IMG/VR virus record: IMGVR_UViG_3300006868_000118
Coordinates: 1 to 23,210 of that record
Origin: a virus
Length of the DNA: 23,210 bases
Direction: 5' to 3' (one strand)
How positions within the stretch are numbered: the stretch's first letter is position 1; each line of letters opens with the position of its first letter. This document shows, piece after piece, positions 6,256 to 12,983 of this stretch. The notes below the pieces were generated by a model. It was not told the DNA's origin and ran no database searches. It was given only the letters and a program-made list of their open reading frames with translations. The position numbers and the translations under genes are program-made.

Positions 6256-6504
6256 CTACCGTGGGCTTCTAAGGTATCCCTTCAAACCAACCCAACGAGC
6301 CTGTTCAGTCGCTGGACTCCACTCGCTTCGTATTTTTTTTGCGGCTTCTCTTATTTCCTGTATTGTTGGATCGCCTGCGTCTCGGCTTAGTTGGCTTCGC
6401 CGCAACATCTTCCTCAACTCCTTCGGGTGGAGTTTCGTTTCGCGGGACATCTGCTCCATCGTCATCCCTGACCGAACCATCTCCTGTATCTCTCTCGGCG
6501 TCAT
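6256..6504 (-). CDS. Helix-turn-helix-like small protein, 82 aa
   Basis: Residues 1-36 (MTPREIQEMVRSG, then MEQMSRETKLHPKELRKML) have the length and pattern of a helix-turn-helix: two short helices, a turn around KLHPKEL, and a recognition-like helix rich in Lys/Arg. Residues 47-75 (TIQEIREAAKKIRSEW, then SPATEQARWVG) resemble a short repeat-like segment seen in many phage and bacterial small proteins ('tpeEI...a..IR..Ws...rrrR'). It probably binds DNA as a regulator or accessory factor. A strong GGAGGAG site seven bases upstream of ATG 6504 supports independent translation, although 200 bases overlap the upstream gene in another frame. It ends five bases before the helicase. Confidence 0.72.
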   Translation of the reverse strand: MTPREIQEMVRSGMTMEQMSRETKLHPKELRKMLRRSQLSRDAGDPTIQEIREAAKKIRSEWSPATEQARWVGLKGYLRSPR

Positions 6505-6736
6505 GCTGTTTCTCCTCCGTGACTGGCAACAGTGGCTCTCCTAGCCGTGCCCGCAAAATGTCCAACTCCGCAAACAACTTCTGCAAGTCCTCCTTATTGC
6601 TGAGTCCTGCGTGTTGAATAAGCGGAAACGTTTCCTCGTCGAACCGGATTGTGTCATCCTGTGTGACGACAAGCCGTAACAGTTCAGCAGCAAGCAGCAT
6701 CCGCTGCTTCATCTCCAGATACTCATTCACTTGCAT
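6305..6736 (-). CDS. Hypothetical protein with helical N-domain and basic tail, 143 aa
   Basis: Residues 1-70 look like a folded helical domain: EYLEMKQRMLLAAELLRLVV, then FPLIQHAGLSNKEDLQKLFAELDILRARLGEP, which could form a short coiled coil. From residue 75 the sequence is disordered, first acidic (RDTGDGSVRDDDGAD) and then strongly basic (PTKPRRRRS...NKRSRKKNTKR). That tail is encoded by the same bases as the start of the HTH-like gene, in another frame. ATG 6736 is preceded by AAGGAA at seven bases and overlaps the ERF stop by 14 bases. The basic tail could bind nucleic acid. Placement after the annealing protein suggests an accessory recombination role, by inference. Family unknown. Confidence 0.65.
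   Translation of the reverse strand: MQVNEYLEMKQRMLLAAELLRLVVTQDDTIRFDEETFPLIQHAGLSNKEDLQKLFAELDILRARLGEPLLPVTEEKQHDAERDTGDGSVRDDDGADVPRNETPPEGVEEDVAAKPTKPRRRRSNNTGNKRSRKKNTKRVESSD
6512..6518 (-). promoter_or_regulatory. Strong internal ribosome binding site (GGAGGAG) for the HTH-like gene
   Basis: GGAGGAG lies seven bases before ATG 6504, inside the coding sequence of the upstream 143-residue gene. It is the main evidence that the overlapping HTH-like gene is translated on its own. Confidence 0.75.
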
Positions 6737-7340
6737 TGGTTGGTTCCTTTCGCTTTGGCTTCGGCTGCGACTTCATTCCTGACCGCCTCTCGTCCATAGC
6801 CTTCTCTATCCGTGCCACTACGTCGCGTGGGTAGTTCAACTCTGAAACGTGTGTCCAGATGGTGTTGAGCCGTGCCTCGTTGGTGGCTTGGCGAATCGCT
6901 GTGATGATTGCATCAACATCGGTGGTGTCGCTTGCCGGTCGGGCTGCTTCCATGCCGTCCATCTCCTCGTCAGCCGCCAGCCCTAGCATGGACGCATAGG
7001 CAAGACGCCGCATATAGGTGCAGTATCCGAATACGTGCTGCGGGTTTTTCAGAGACGGGATTAGAATTGTGCTGCATACCCACTGGCCCTTGCAGGCTAA
7101 CTCCGTGACAAGCACCATGCTGCCGTCATCGTTTGCGTTGTATGTTTGACGCAAGACGACCGATGCCTCGGCCAATGCAGAGGCTGTGCTAGCAACTAGG
7201 CTGGACAAGTCTGCGAATAGGCCGTATGGCCCCTTCTTATTCTTGACCACCCGAGTGAATTTCTTTTTGGCGTCAGCCAGAGCCTTGTCCAAAAGGTCTG
7301 TGTGCTGGCTGGCATCTCTGTACGCTGTTACTCTACGCAT
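6723..7340 (-). CDS. erf: ERF-type single-strand annealing recombinase
   Basis: 205 residues. The ERF superfamily pattern is clear. KALADAKKKFTRVVKNK (19-35) is followed by GPYGLFADLSSLVASTASALAEASV, corresponding to the family's 'yasL..i......L...gl'. VLVTELACKGQWVCSTILIP (77-96) matches 'vvT.l.h.sGewi.s.l.ip', and HVFGYCTYMRRLAYASMLGLAADEEMDG (102-129) matches the diagnostic 'Gsa.TY.rRYaL..llgi..deDdDg'. The product should anneal complementary single strands. The C-terminal 70 residues are a variable helical and then Lys/Pro-rich tail. The start is ATG 7340: GAGGAGGG sits seven bases upstream and the A is shared with the nuclease TAA (TAATG). The upstream ATG at 7346 is too close to that site. 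Confidence 0.88.
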   Translation of the reverse strand: MRRVTAYRDASQHTDLLDKALADAKKKFTRVVKNKKGPYGLFADLSSLVASTASALAEASVVLRQTYNANDDGSMVLVTELACKGQWVCSTILIPSLKNPQHVFGYCTYMRRLAYASMLGLAADEEMDGMEAARPASDTTDVDAIITAIRQATNEARLNTIWTHVSELNYPRDVVARIEKAMDERRSGMKSQPKPKRKEPTNASE

Positions 7341-8176
7341 TACCATTCCCTCCTCGTCTGAAAGTAGTGTGTCGGTATCCGGACAATCTTCCCGTAGTCG
7401 GCGGGATGCCACCAGTCCAGTAGATGGCGTTGGTCTAGTTCGTCCATTAGTCTAAGGCACCACTCCTCAGTCTCGGTCAATACCTCACGCGGTATAGTCA
7501 TAACTGAACAGTGATAGGGGGCGAGGTTGCTTGTTACAATGAACTGTGGTTCGTGGTCTGGCCACCCAGCCTTCATCGCACCGTTAAGGTAAAATGCTGC
7601 TTGAATGTGATAGAACCACTGGGCTGCACTCCTGCCGAACTGCTGGGCGGGGTACATATCTCGCGTCGTCTTTAGGTCGTAGATGACGTCATCGGTGCCC
7701 CCATCGAACCGGCCCTTGCATCGGTGTTTGCCCCAAGACCACCGGACGTTGAACTCCGTCTTTGTACGTGCGTTAAGAAGGTCAACGGCTGCGGCGTTTT
7801 CAAGAATCTGTTGCGTCTGCTTCTTCAGCCGGTGGTACATTGGCTGCGTTAGAGGCAACTTGTCCGGCGGCAGTGAAGCCTTCCACTCAGCCGCTGATTT
7901 CGTCCAGCCGCCTGCTGCCGTGGTGATGCTGGCAGGGGCCACCTCTACATACTCTTCGTGTGGCTGCGGCCACCGTTCGTGCCAAAGGTGCATCGCAGTG
8001 CCCCACTCCAAGGCATCGCTAGACTTCGGCGTCCGCTGCTCTGCGGCATACTCCGCATGGTACGAGATAGGTGAGTGTGCCAGTGTCTTCAGTTTGCTGG
8101 CGTTCTTTTCGGGCCACGCCCGATAGGTCTTGTCGTCCTCGTACGAGACGATTGTTTCGTCCTTCTCTTCGCTCAT
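7340..8176 (-). CDS. RecB/Cas4-like PD-(D/E)XK exonuclease
   Basis: 278 residues from ATG 8176. The motifs of the PDDEXK_1 (RecB-like) family appear in order: SPISYHAEY (35-43), ALEWGTAMHLWHERW (55-69) with the metal-site His63, CKGRFDGGTDDVIYDLKTTRD with Asp158, Asp167 and Lys169, then YHIQAAFYLNGA (189-200), the 'Q...Y' helix of RecB-type nucleases. No iron-sulphur cysteines are seen. It should resect DNA ends to supply single strands for the ERF protein encoded directly after it, in a TAATG-coupled pair comparable to lambda Exo/Beta. An in-frame ATG at 8212 lacks a ribosome site; ATG 8176 has GGAGGG seven bases upstream, but that site lies within a perfect hairpin. Confidence 0.88.
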   Translation of the reverse strand: MSEEKDETIVSYEDDKTYRAWPEKNASKLKTLAHSPISYHAEYAAEQRTPKSSDALEWGTAMHLWHERWPQPHEEYVEVAPASITTAAGGWTKSAAEWKASLPPDKLPLTQPMYHRLKKQTQQILENAAAVDLLNARTKTEFNVRWSWGKHRCKGRFDGGTDDVIYDLKTTRDMYPAQQFGRSAAQWFYHIQAAFYLNGAMKAGWPDHEPQFIVTSNLAPYHCSVMTIPREVLTETEEWCLRLMDELDQRHLLDWWHPADYGKIVRIPTHYFQTRREW

Positions 8177-8182
8177 TGGCAA

Positions 8183-8205
8183 GCCCTCCATTCCGGTTGG
8201 AGGGC
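8183..8205 (-). promoter_or_regulatory. Hairpin sequestering the nuclease ribosome binding site
   Basis: Perfect inverted repeat: an 8-bp GC-rich stem (GCCCTCCA with TGGAGGGC) and a 7-base loop. Read on the minus strand, the 3' arm contains the whole GGAGGG site (8184-8189) used by ATG 8176, so the folded RNA would block ribosome loading. No U-run follows, so it is not an intrinsic terminator. Confidence 0.6.
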
Positions 8206-8232
8206 ACACCATCGCTAAGTCGCGTCAACCTG

Positions 8233-8298
8233 TCAACCCCGGCACAAAAACTCCACCAAGTCTTCCGGGTCATCCTCCTCGTCGTCGTATGGCCACAT
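8233..8298 (-). CDS. Possible 21-residue acidic leader peptide
   Basis: A short ORF, MWPYDDEEDDPEDLVEF followed by LCRG, starts at ATG 8298, four bases after the upstream stop, with GGGGAG seven bases upstream. Nine of its 21 residues are Asp or Glu. It ends 28 bases before the hairpin that covers the nuclease ribosome site, so ribosomes translating it could affect that structure. It is too short to judge by sequence alone and could be chance, but the spacing fits a real operon gene. Confidence 0.4.
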   Translation of the reverse strand: MWPYDDEEDDPEDLVEFLCRG

Positions 8299-8302
8299 TG
8301 CG

Positions 8303-8527
8303 TTACTCCCCAAATTTATGCACCGGAAGGGGCGGGTCTGAAATTCCGTACATCGGATTCCCGAAAACCCTCACGTCCTCACTAGAGACGTGGACTACCT
8401 TGCCGTCGGCAAAGAGATGCACCACCCAAACGCTGTTGATAGACGGCCCGTAGTCAATGAGGAATAGCGCGTGACCTTCCCCTAGTGGCGTTGCGACGTG
8501 AATCTCTGGGCTGATGCGGTGTATCAT
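8303..8527 (-). CDS. Hypothetical beta-rich small protein, 74 aa
   Basis: From ATG 8527 the product reads MIHRISPEIHVATPLGEGHALFL and continues with SVWVVHLFADGKVVHVSSEDVRV. This is an alternation of strands typical of a small beta-barrel (SH3-like) protein. Similar 'TPLG.G.A.f...yg....W.V.l...g.v......dvR' proteins occur in phages near recombination or virion genes, without a known role. A start four codons earlier (8539) is possible, but ATG 8527 forms a TGATG junction with the DUF6321 stop and has GGAAG five bases upstream. No catalytic pattern is seen. Confidence 0.72.
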   Translation of the reverse strand: MIHRISPEIHVATPLGEGHALFLIDYGPSINSVWVVHLFADGKVVHVSSEDVRVFGNPMYGISDPPLPVHKFGE

Positions 8528-8796
8528 CAGCACTTCCATGCCCGCAACGATTTGTTAATACGCGAGTTCGGGTCACTTGCTGTCTTCTTGCTTGTTAACT
8601 TTTTTTTCATTCCCTTCATTCTGGCACAGAATGAGTCTCGCCGCTTGCCTCCTTCCGGCTGTGGGCGTTTCAGGTTGGCACCATGTTCCCTGTTGTAAGA
8701 CGCCCGCCCCTTTGCGTTCAGGCCACCCTCTGGGTTTTGGCCCTCCTTGCGTGTCCATGCTCCAGACTTGCGGAGTTTCCTAATGTTATCACTCAT
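8527..8796 (-). CDS. DUF6321 family protein
   Basis: 89 residues, strongly basic. The family pattern is clear: GAWTRKEGQNPEGGLNAKGRASYN (12-35), then LKRPQPEGGKRRDSFCARMKGMKKKLT (42-68), then DPNSRINKSLRAWKC at the C-terminus. Such proteins are common in marine and freshwater phages and have no assigned function. The high Lys/Arg content and conserved Cys/Trp suggest nucleic-acid contact or a virion-internal role, but this is inference. ATG 8796 overlaps the preceding gene's stop as ATGA, indicating translational coupling to the large virion protein. Confidence 0.88.
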   Translation of the reverse strand: MSDNIRKLRKSGAWTRKEGQNPEGGLNAKGRASYNREHGANLKRPQPEGGKRRDSFCARMKGMKKKLTSKKTASDPNSRINKSLRAWKC

Positions 8797-11700
8797 CGCT
8801 GTTGACTCCGGAGTTTTTGCTGCTTCCTTTTTTCCTGCAACCTCTTCTGCTCCTTGTCCAGTATCTTGGAGTAGGCGTAGACGTCTTTCTCGTATGGCGT
8901 CAGCGTCGGTATGATTTCTTCTGGGACGTAGGATCGGCTGTACTGATAGGTCTTGCCCTTCAGTGCCTCTTCAGCCTTACGCTGCCGTTCGTATAGTTCT
9001 GTCTGCTCGTTGCTGTCGGCGAACTTAACGCCCAGCGTTTGGTTGGCAATCGCCTTTGTCAGACGCTTGCGCATACTAGGTATTCGCTCGTCAACCAGTG
9101 CCCCAAAGATGCTTGCTGGTATCTGTGTGCCGGGAACCAGTTGTGCCGCAACCTTTGGAATCGCAGACAAGTTCTCCGAACTACCTGTAAGGTAACGGTA
9201 CACCCTGTCGTATGCGGTGGTTGTTTCGTTAAGCGGCCTGTCGTAGAAAAGGTCGCGGTTTGTTGCGAGGCTCCCAATGGCTTGGATGGGCGGTGCTGAT
9301 TGCCGGACAATGTTAGCAAACGTTTCTTGCAAGTCGTCTGGAGATAACAGGTTCAAAACGTCGATTCCGGGCAGGTCTATATCTTTTAAGTACGTAGTAT
9401 TATTTTCGTCGTACAGTCCGAGTGCCCTTGTAAACTCTTCTGGCATTCGGACGGCAAACTGACTACGCATGTTCTCGGGAATGTAAGACTCTCCTTCGGT
9501 GGATCTCTGCTGTGCGGTGTTACTAAATCGCAGCATCTGGCCGTACAGTCCCCCCGGCCTGTCATATAAACTTTGGGCTACGTATTTCCCAATGCGTGAG
9601 TTATATGAATACCACGGAAAAATCCGGCGTAAAAACTTGCGCTCCGTTAATGTTAAACTACTATAATCAACGAGGGCCGAGGCAATTCTTGCAGCGGCCT
9701 CCTCTGCCGAGAAGCCTTGTTGTAACAACGCTATAAATCCACCGAGTCGCCCTATGCTGTCAACGGCATCCCCTACCTCCTGACTTGCCCGAAGAATCGG
9801 GTTCAGCGTGTCCTGCGTTCGCCCGCCAACGCCGTAGACTTGGAAGAACCGCTTGGCACCCGCTGCGGTGAAAGTCGAGGCATCCGGCGTCAGTTCTGGA
9901 ATGAACCTGCTGATTTGGACTGGGGTGCTGCCGGGAATAAGTTGCGACATTGTTCCGCGACGGGCACCCGACAGCAGTTCGCTTGACTGCAATCCGGACA
10001 GCACGCCTAGTCGTCCGGCGTCCGAGAGAAATGCGTCAAGAATTTTCTGGTCTGTATCTAGCAGTGGATCGTTGCCGTACTTAGGAATCTTTCGCAGTTG
10101 CGAGGGCACGTCGGTGAGGCCCAGCATTGCATTGTCTTTGTACTTGCCAGCAAGAATTTTCCTTGCCGTGTCCATGCCGAAAAGGGTGGCCTTGGCGTTG
10201 CCTGTCTCTAGGTAAATGGAGACGGCGTTAGAATAGGCATCCCGTGTGAAGCGTGCTGGTCTTGCAAGGACAAACCCCTTGAATAGCGTTGTCCAGCCGT
10301 CTAGGAATCCACTGAGTTCCTGTTGTGACGTCGTGCTGGTGATGGTTTCGCCAACTCTTTGCAGACGACGCGCTACCCGTTCTGGTAGCGAATACCTCAT
10401 TAAGTCCACGTCTGCTGGGTTCTTTCCAGTGGCTGCTGCAATCTTCTGTCGCAAACGGTCGGCACCCCTTGTGGACTTCAGATCGAACCCAACTGACCCA
10501 GCAGTCTGGTCGTAGGTTTCTTGTAGGTTACGCCACACTCCCGGCTGTAGTTGTGACGCGGCCTCTGGGACAGCGGCTTCAGCAATAGACTCTAGCAATG
10601 CCTCGCTGCGGGCATTTGCGATCTCGTTGTCGATGATCTTTCTGGCCTGTGCATTTGCAGGGTGGGCCTGAAAAACCGGCACGTCATCTGGCAGTTGTGT
10701 GCTGCGACGTCGCAAAATGTGTGCGATGCCCTTGGCTTGTTTGTCGCCAATAGGCTCTAGTGGGTGGTTAATCGTAAACCACTTCTTAATGTCGAGGGCT
10801 ACCTGTGCCTCGGTTACTGTTGATCGGGGCTTCGCTAGTTCTCTGACTGACGGCAACAGGCTGAGTTTTCGCAGCGTATCTGTGCCGCCGGGAGTGATGA
10901 GAACGCTCTTTCTTCCAGACTGGCCTTCGACATTGGAGCCGAACAACATTCGACCGGTTCCCCGTTCGGCGTCACCGAAGTCGAACTCGTCGCCGTAACG
11001 TGGGCTGTATCTGGTTCCGTACTTGTCTTTGTAGTATGTGCCTTGGAGTCCAAGTTGTTCCCTCTCTCGGAAAAGTTGCTTTTGGATCATATCCCAACTA
11101 TCAACCCACTGGCTTAGTTGGGGCGTGTCAGCGAGAATCTGTAGGTCAGTTGCGTTGCCGTGGTTCTCTGCCAGTCGGGTCAGCATATCGTTGCCTTGCG
11201 GCGTGAACAGGCTGTCGGCCCCTAGCAACTTCTTGCTCTGCGGAGACAGTGTAATCTTTTGCAGCAACTGGTTGTGGGCAATGGCCTTTTCTCTTCCGGC
11301 CAGCCGTGCGATGTCTTCGTACTCCGTCAGCCGCAAGTTGGCGACCTGTTCGCCGAAGTCTACAGCACCCTTCACCCGCTGGTTGAAGGCACTATTGGCG
11401 ACTCGTCCCGCCCAACTGTACCGTGCCCTTGCCCCCAACTCGTCGAGGGCTTGCAGTGCCATGTCGCCGCCGGGAACGTTTGTGGCTGCATTGAAAGGGC
11501 CGACGTTGAAACCAATGATGCCCCCGAGTTTCTGGTGCTTCACCTTGTCGAACTCTTTGATGCCCCCCAGTGCATCGACCACCTTCTGCTTGGCCTCTTG
11601 CTTCAGTTTCCCACTGCCATAGGCGTGTTCAATAAGGTCAGAGAGCGTGAGTTTAGATTGGGCCAGACGCTGCCCCGCTGGCTTCAGTGTGGATATGGTT

Positions 11701-12233
11701 GCCTCTGATGGCACTACGTCATTCGCCTGCATTAGTCCGGACAGGAACCGGCCTTTTGGCGTAGCCATTGCGGCTTGGTTGCCGAATTTGTTGGCGTACG
11801 CAAGCGGTGCGTCTTTGAGTAGGCCCGCCTTTGATGCGGCAGCACCCGCCTTGGTTACGGCCTTGGTTCCCATTCCAAGCAGGAACAACGGGTCTGTAAA
11901 AACCTCTGTCGCAAAACCTGCCGCTGTTCGCAAATACGGATTCCGGACGTTGAACCCGTACGACTTCAGTAGTTCTTCCCCGGACGTCCTGTCCTCGTAA
12001 TTGAAGTTGAACCCGCTGAGTGGCTTGCCAGCAAGAATGCCGCGACCGATTGCTCCCGGCGTGTCTAGTATAAGCCCTAGCGTTTCAATAAACTGCCCGC
12101 CAGACCTCATAAGAGAGGACGCAATGCTCTCTTGCTGCGCCGGAGTCAGAGCGTTATCTATGCTGCTGCGGCTGCTTCCAAGACCACGAATGCCTCGTAC
12201 GCCTTGTATGCCTTTGACTCCTTGTATTGCCAC
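8793..12233 (-). CDS. Large internal virion / minor structural protein, 1146 aa
   Basis: A very long, mainly helical protein, lying between fibre genes and DNA-metabolism genes as large internal (ejection) virion proteins often do. Visible elements: five collagen-like triplets at residues 5-19 (GVKGIQGVRGIRGLG); an amphipathic/hydrophobic segment about 100-140 (TAAGFATEVFTDPLFLLGMG); a basic helix near 656-690 (VLARPARFTRDAYSNAV); and ASALVDYSSLTLTERKFLRRIFPWYSYNSR (851-880), a pattern I recall from other large phage virion proteins ('...fLRR.iPfy.f..r...'). The C-terminus (1075-1146) is a Lys/Arg/Glu-rich coiled coil. No lysozyme or transglycosylase motif is evident. It starts at GTG 12233, with TAAGGAG nine bases upstream. 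The specific role is inferred from size, position and composition. Confidence 0.75.
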   Translation of the reverse strand: MAIQGVKGIQGVRGIRGLGSSRSSIDNALTPAQQESIASSLMRSGGQFIETLGLILDTPGAIGRGILAGKPLSGFNFNYEDRTSGEELLKSYGFNVRNPYLRTAAGFATEVFTDPLFLLGMGTKAVTKAGAAASKAGLLKDAPLAYANKFGNQAAMATPKGRFLSGLMQANDVVPSEATISTLKPAGQRLAQSKLTLSDLIEHAYGSGKLKQEAKQKVVDALGGIKEFDKVKHQKLGGIIGFNVGPFNAATNVPGGDMALQALDELGARARYSWAGRVANSAFNQRVKGAVDFGEQVANLRLTEYEDIARLAGREKAIAHNQLLQKITLSPQSKKLLGADSLFTPQGNDMLTRLAENHGNATDLQILADTPQLSQWVDSWDMIQKQLFREREQLGLQGTYYKDKYGTRYSPRYGDEFDFGDAERGTGRMLFGSNVEGQSGRKSVLITPGGTDTLRKLSLLPSVRELAKPRSTVTEAQVALDIKKWFTINHPLEPIGDKQAKGIAHILRRRSTQLPDDVPVFQAHPANAQARKIIDNEIANARSEALLESIAEAAVPEAASQLQPGVWRNLQETYDQTAGSVGFDLKSTRGADRLRQKIAAATGKNPADVDLMRYSLPERVARRLQRVGETITSTTSQQELSGFLDGWTTLFKGFVLARPARFTRDAYSNAVSIYLETGNAKATLFGMDTARKILAGKYKDNAMLGLTDVPSQLRKIPKYGNDPLLDTDQKILDAFLSDAGRLGVLSGLQSSELLSGARRGTMSQLIPGSTPVQISRFIPELTPDASTFTAAGAKRFFQVYGVGGRTQDTLNPILRASQEVGDAVDSIGRLGGFIALLQQGFSAEEAAARIASALVDYSSLTLTERKFLRRIFPWYSYNSRIGKYVAQSLYDRPGGLYGQMLRFSNTAQQRSTEGESYIPENMRSQFAVRMPEEFTRALGLYDENNTTYLKDIDLPGIDVLNLLSPDDLQETFANIVRQSAPPIQAIGSLATNRDLFYDRPLNETTTAYDRVYRYLTGSSENLSAIPKVAAQLVPGTQIPASIFGALVDERIPSMRKRLTKAIANQTLGVKFADSNEQTELYERQRKAEEALKGKTYQYSRSYVPEEIIPTLTPYEKDVYAYSKILDKEQKRLQEKRKQQKLRSQQR

Positions 12234-12245
12234 AGCGTACGCTCC

Positions 12246-12779
12246 TTACAGGTAACGCCTTCTCAGCCGCATTTCACGCAGAAAGTCACGTACTGTGGGT
12301 AGTGCGACTTCCTGCTGGGGCACTGGGTTGCCGACTAAGCCGGGGTAGCGACGAAACGGGTCGAGGGTTTCGCCTGCTGTGGCCCTGTCCCACCGCTCCT
12401 TGAACGTTGAGCGTCGTTCCCGCCTGCCTTGGCGGCGTTGCCGCATTCGGTTGCCCGCTCTAGCGAATAACCCGTCTCGCTTAACTGCTTGGCTAGGCTG
12501 CTGTCTGGGGTACTCTGCAACAACGGGGGCTGGCTTGGGTGCCGTAGAGAGTGGGACATAGCCGTCCCCGTTATCGTCAATGAGGCCGCTCAAAGGCTTG
12601 GGTTCTCCAGCGTTGCTGCCGCCGGTAATCGGATTGTACGTTGCGGGAGGGGGAGCCGGACGCCGAATCTCTGGGATTGGGGTTATCCCGTTAGGACTTG
12701 GAAGAACCGGGATTCGCCGTGGAACCGGCAGATTTTGCGGCTTGGTTATACTGCCGCCATATAACGGATTGTATTGCAT
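12246..12779 (-). CDS. Pro/Arg-rich protein with EF-hand-like loop, 177 aa
   Basis: Residues 1-100 are Pro-rich and probably disordered, with an NPLYGGS/NPITGGS pair (4-10 and 49-55) and the linear motif VLPSPNGITPIPEIRRPA (25-42), which recurs in the 417-residue protein upstream. Residues 66-76 (LIDDNGDGYVP) resemble an EF-hand calcium loop (Asp68, Asn70, Asp72, Gly73, Val75), but lack the Glu at position 12. Residues 106-130 are a basic helix (RAGNRMRQRRQGRRERRS), and the C-terminus is FLREMRLRRRYL. It probably binds nucleic acid or acts as an unfolded linker in the virion. It starts at ATG 12779, one base after the 63-residue gene. No known family. Confidence 0.75.
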   Translation of the reverse strand: MQYNPLYGGSITKPQNLPVPRRIPVLPSPNGITPIPEIRRPAPPPATYNPITGGSNAGEPKPLSGLIDDNGDGYVPLSTAPKPAPVVAEYPRQQPSQAVKRDGLFARAGNRMRQRRQGRRERRSTFKERWDRATAGETLDPFRRYPGLVGNPVPQQEVALPTVRDFLREMRLRRRYL

Positions 12780-12780
12780 T

Positions 12781-12972
12781 TTATTTTAATCCTTTAAGCA
12801 GCGACTCGTATGGTGATGGTGGCAGGTCAAGGGACTGCGAAGCCTCTCGCTCCTCCTTGGCCTTCTTTTTTTCCATCTCCCTTTTTTGCTCTTCGTGCTG
12901 TTGAAGACGAATGAACTCGTTTGCGTATTTTCTCTGCCGCATGGCATCTAGCAGCATCGGTATAAGACCCAT
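12781..12972 (-). CDS. Small coiled-coil protein, 63 aa
   Basis: After a hydrophobic start (MGLIPMLLDAMRQR), residues 18-48 are an uninterrupted charged helix (NEFIRLQQHEEQKREMEKK...EERE), predicted as a coiled coil. The end, SLDLPPSPYESLLKGLK, is a loose tail. A strong AAAGGAG lies six bases before ATG 12972. Such small coiled-coil proteins between virion genes can be scaffolding, chaperone or minor virion parts; the sequence does not decide. It ends directly before the Pro/Arg-rich gene and starts 11 bases after the 417-residue gene. Confidence 0.75.
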   Translation of the reverse strand: MGLIPMLLDAMRQRKYANEFIRLQQHEEQKREMEKKKAKEEREASQSLDLPPSPYESLLKGLK

Positions 12973-12983
12973 CGGAAACTCCT

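Noticed and set aside
8183-8205. Hairpin as an intrinsic terminator
   Set aside because: No U-run follows on the minus strand and the 3' arm is the ribosome site of the nuclease, so translation control is the better reading.
8200-8238. Promoter from the TTGACA-like tandem (GGTTGACAGGTTGACG on the minus strand)
   Set aside because: With 17-base spacing the -10 position reads GATGGT, matching the consensus at only three of six bases; too weak to call.
11038-11622. Plus-strand ORF of 194 codons
   Set aside because: It lies wholly antisense to the 1146-residue virion gene, has a Ser/Leu/Pro-rich shadow composition, and no other plus-strand gene is supported in the window.
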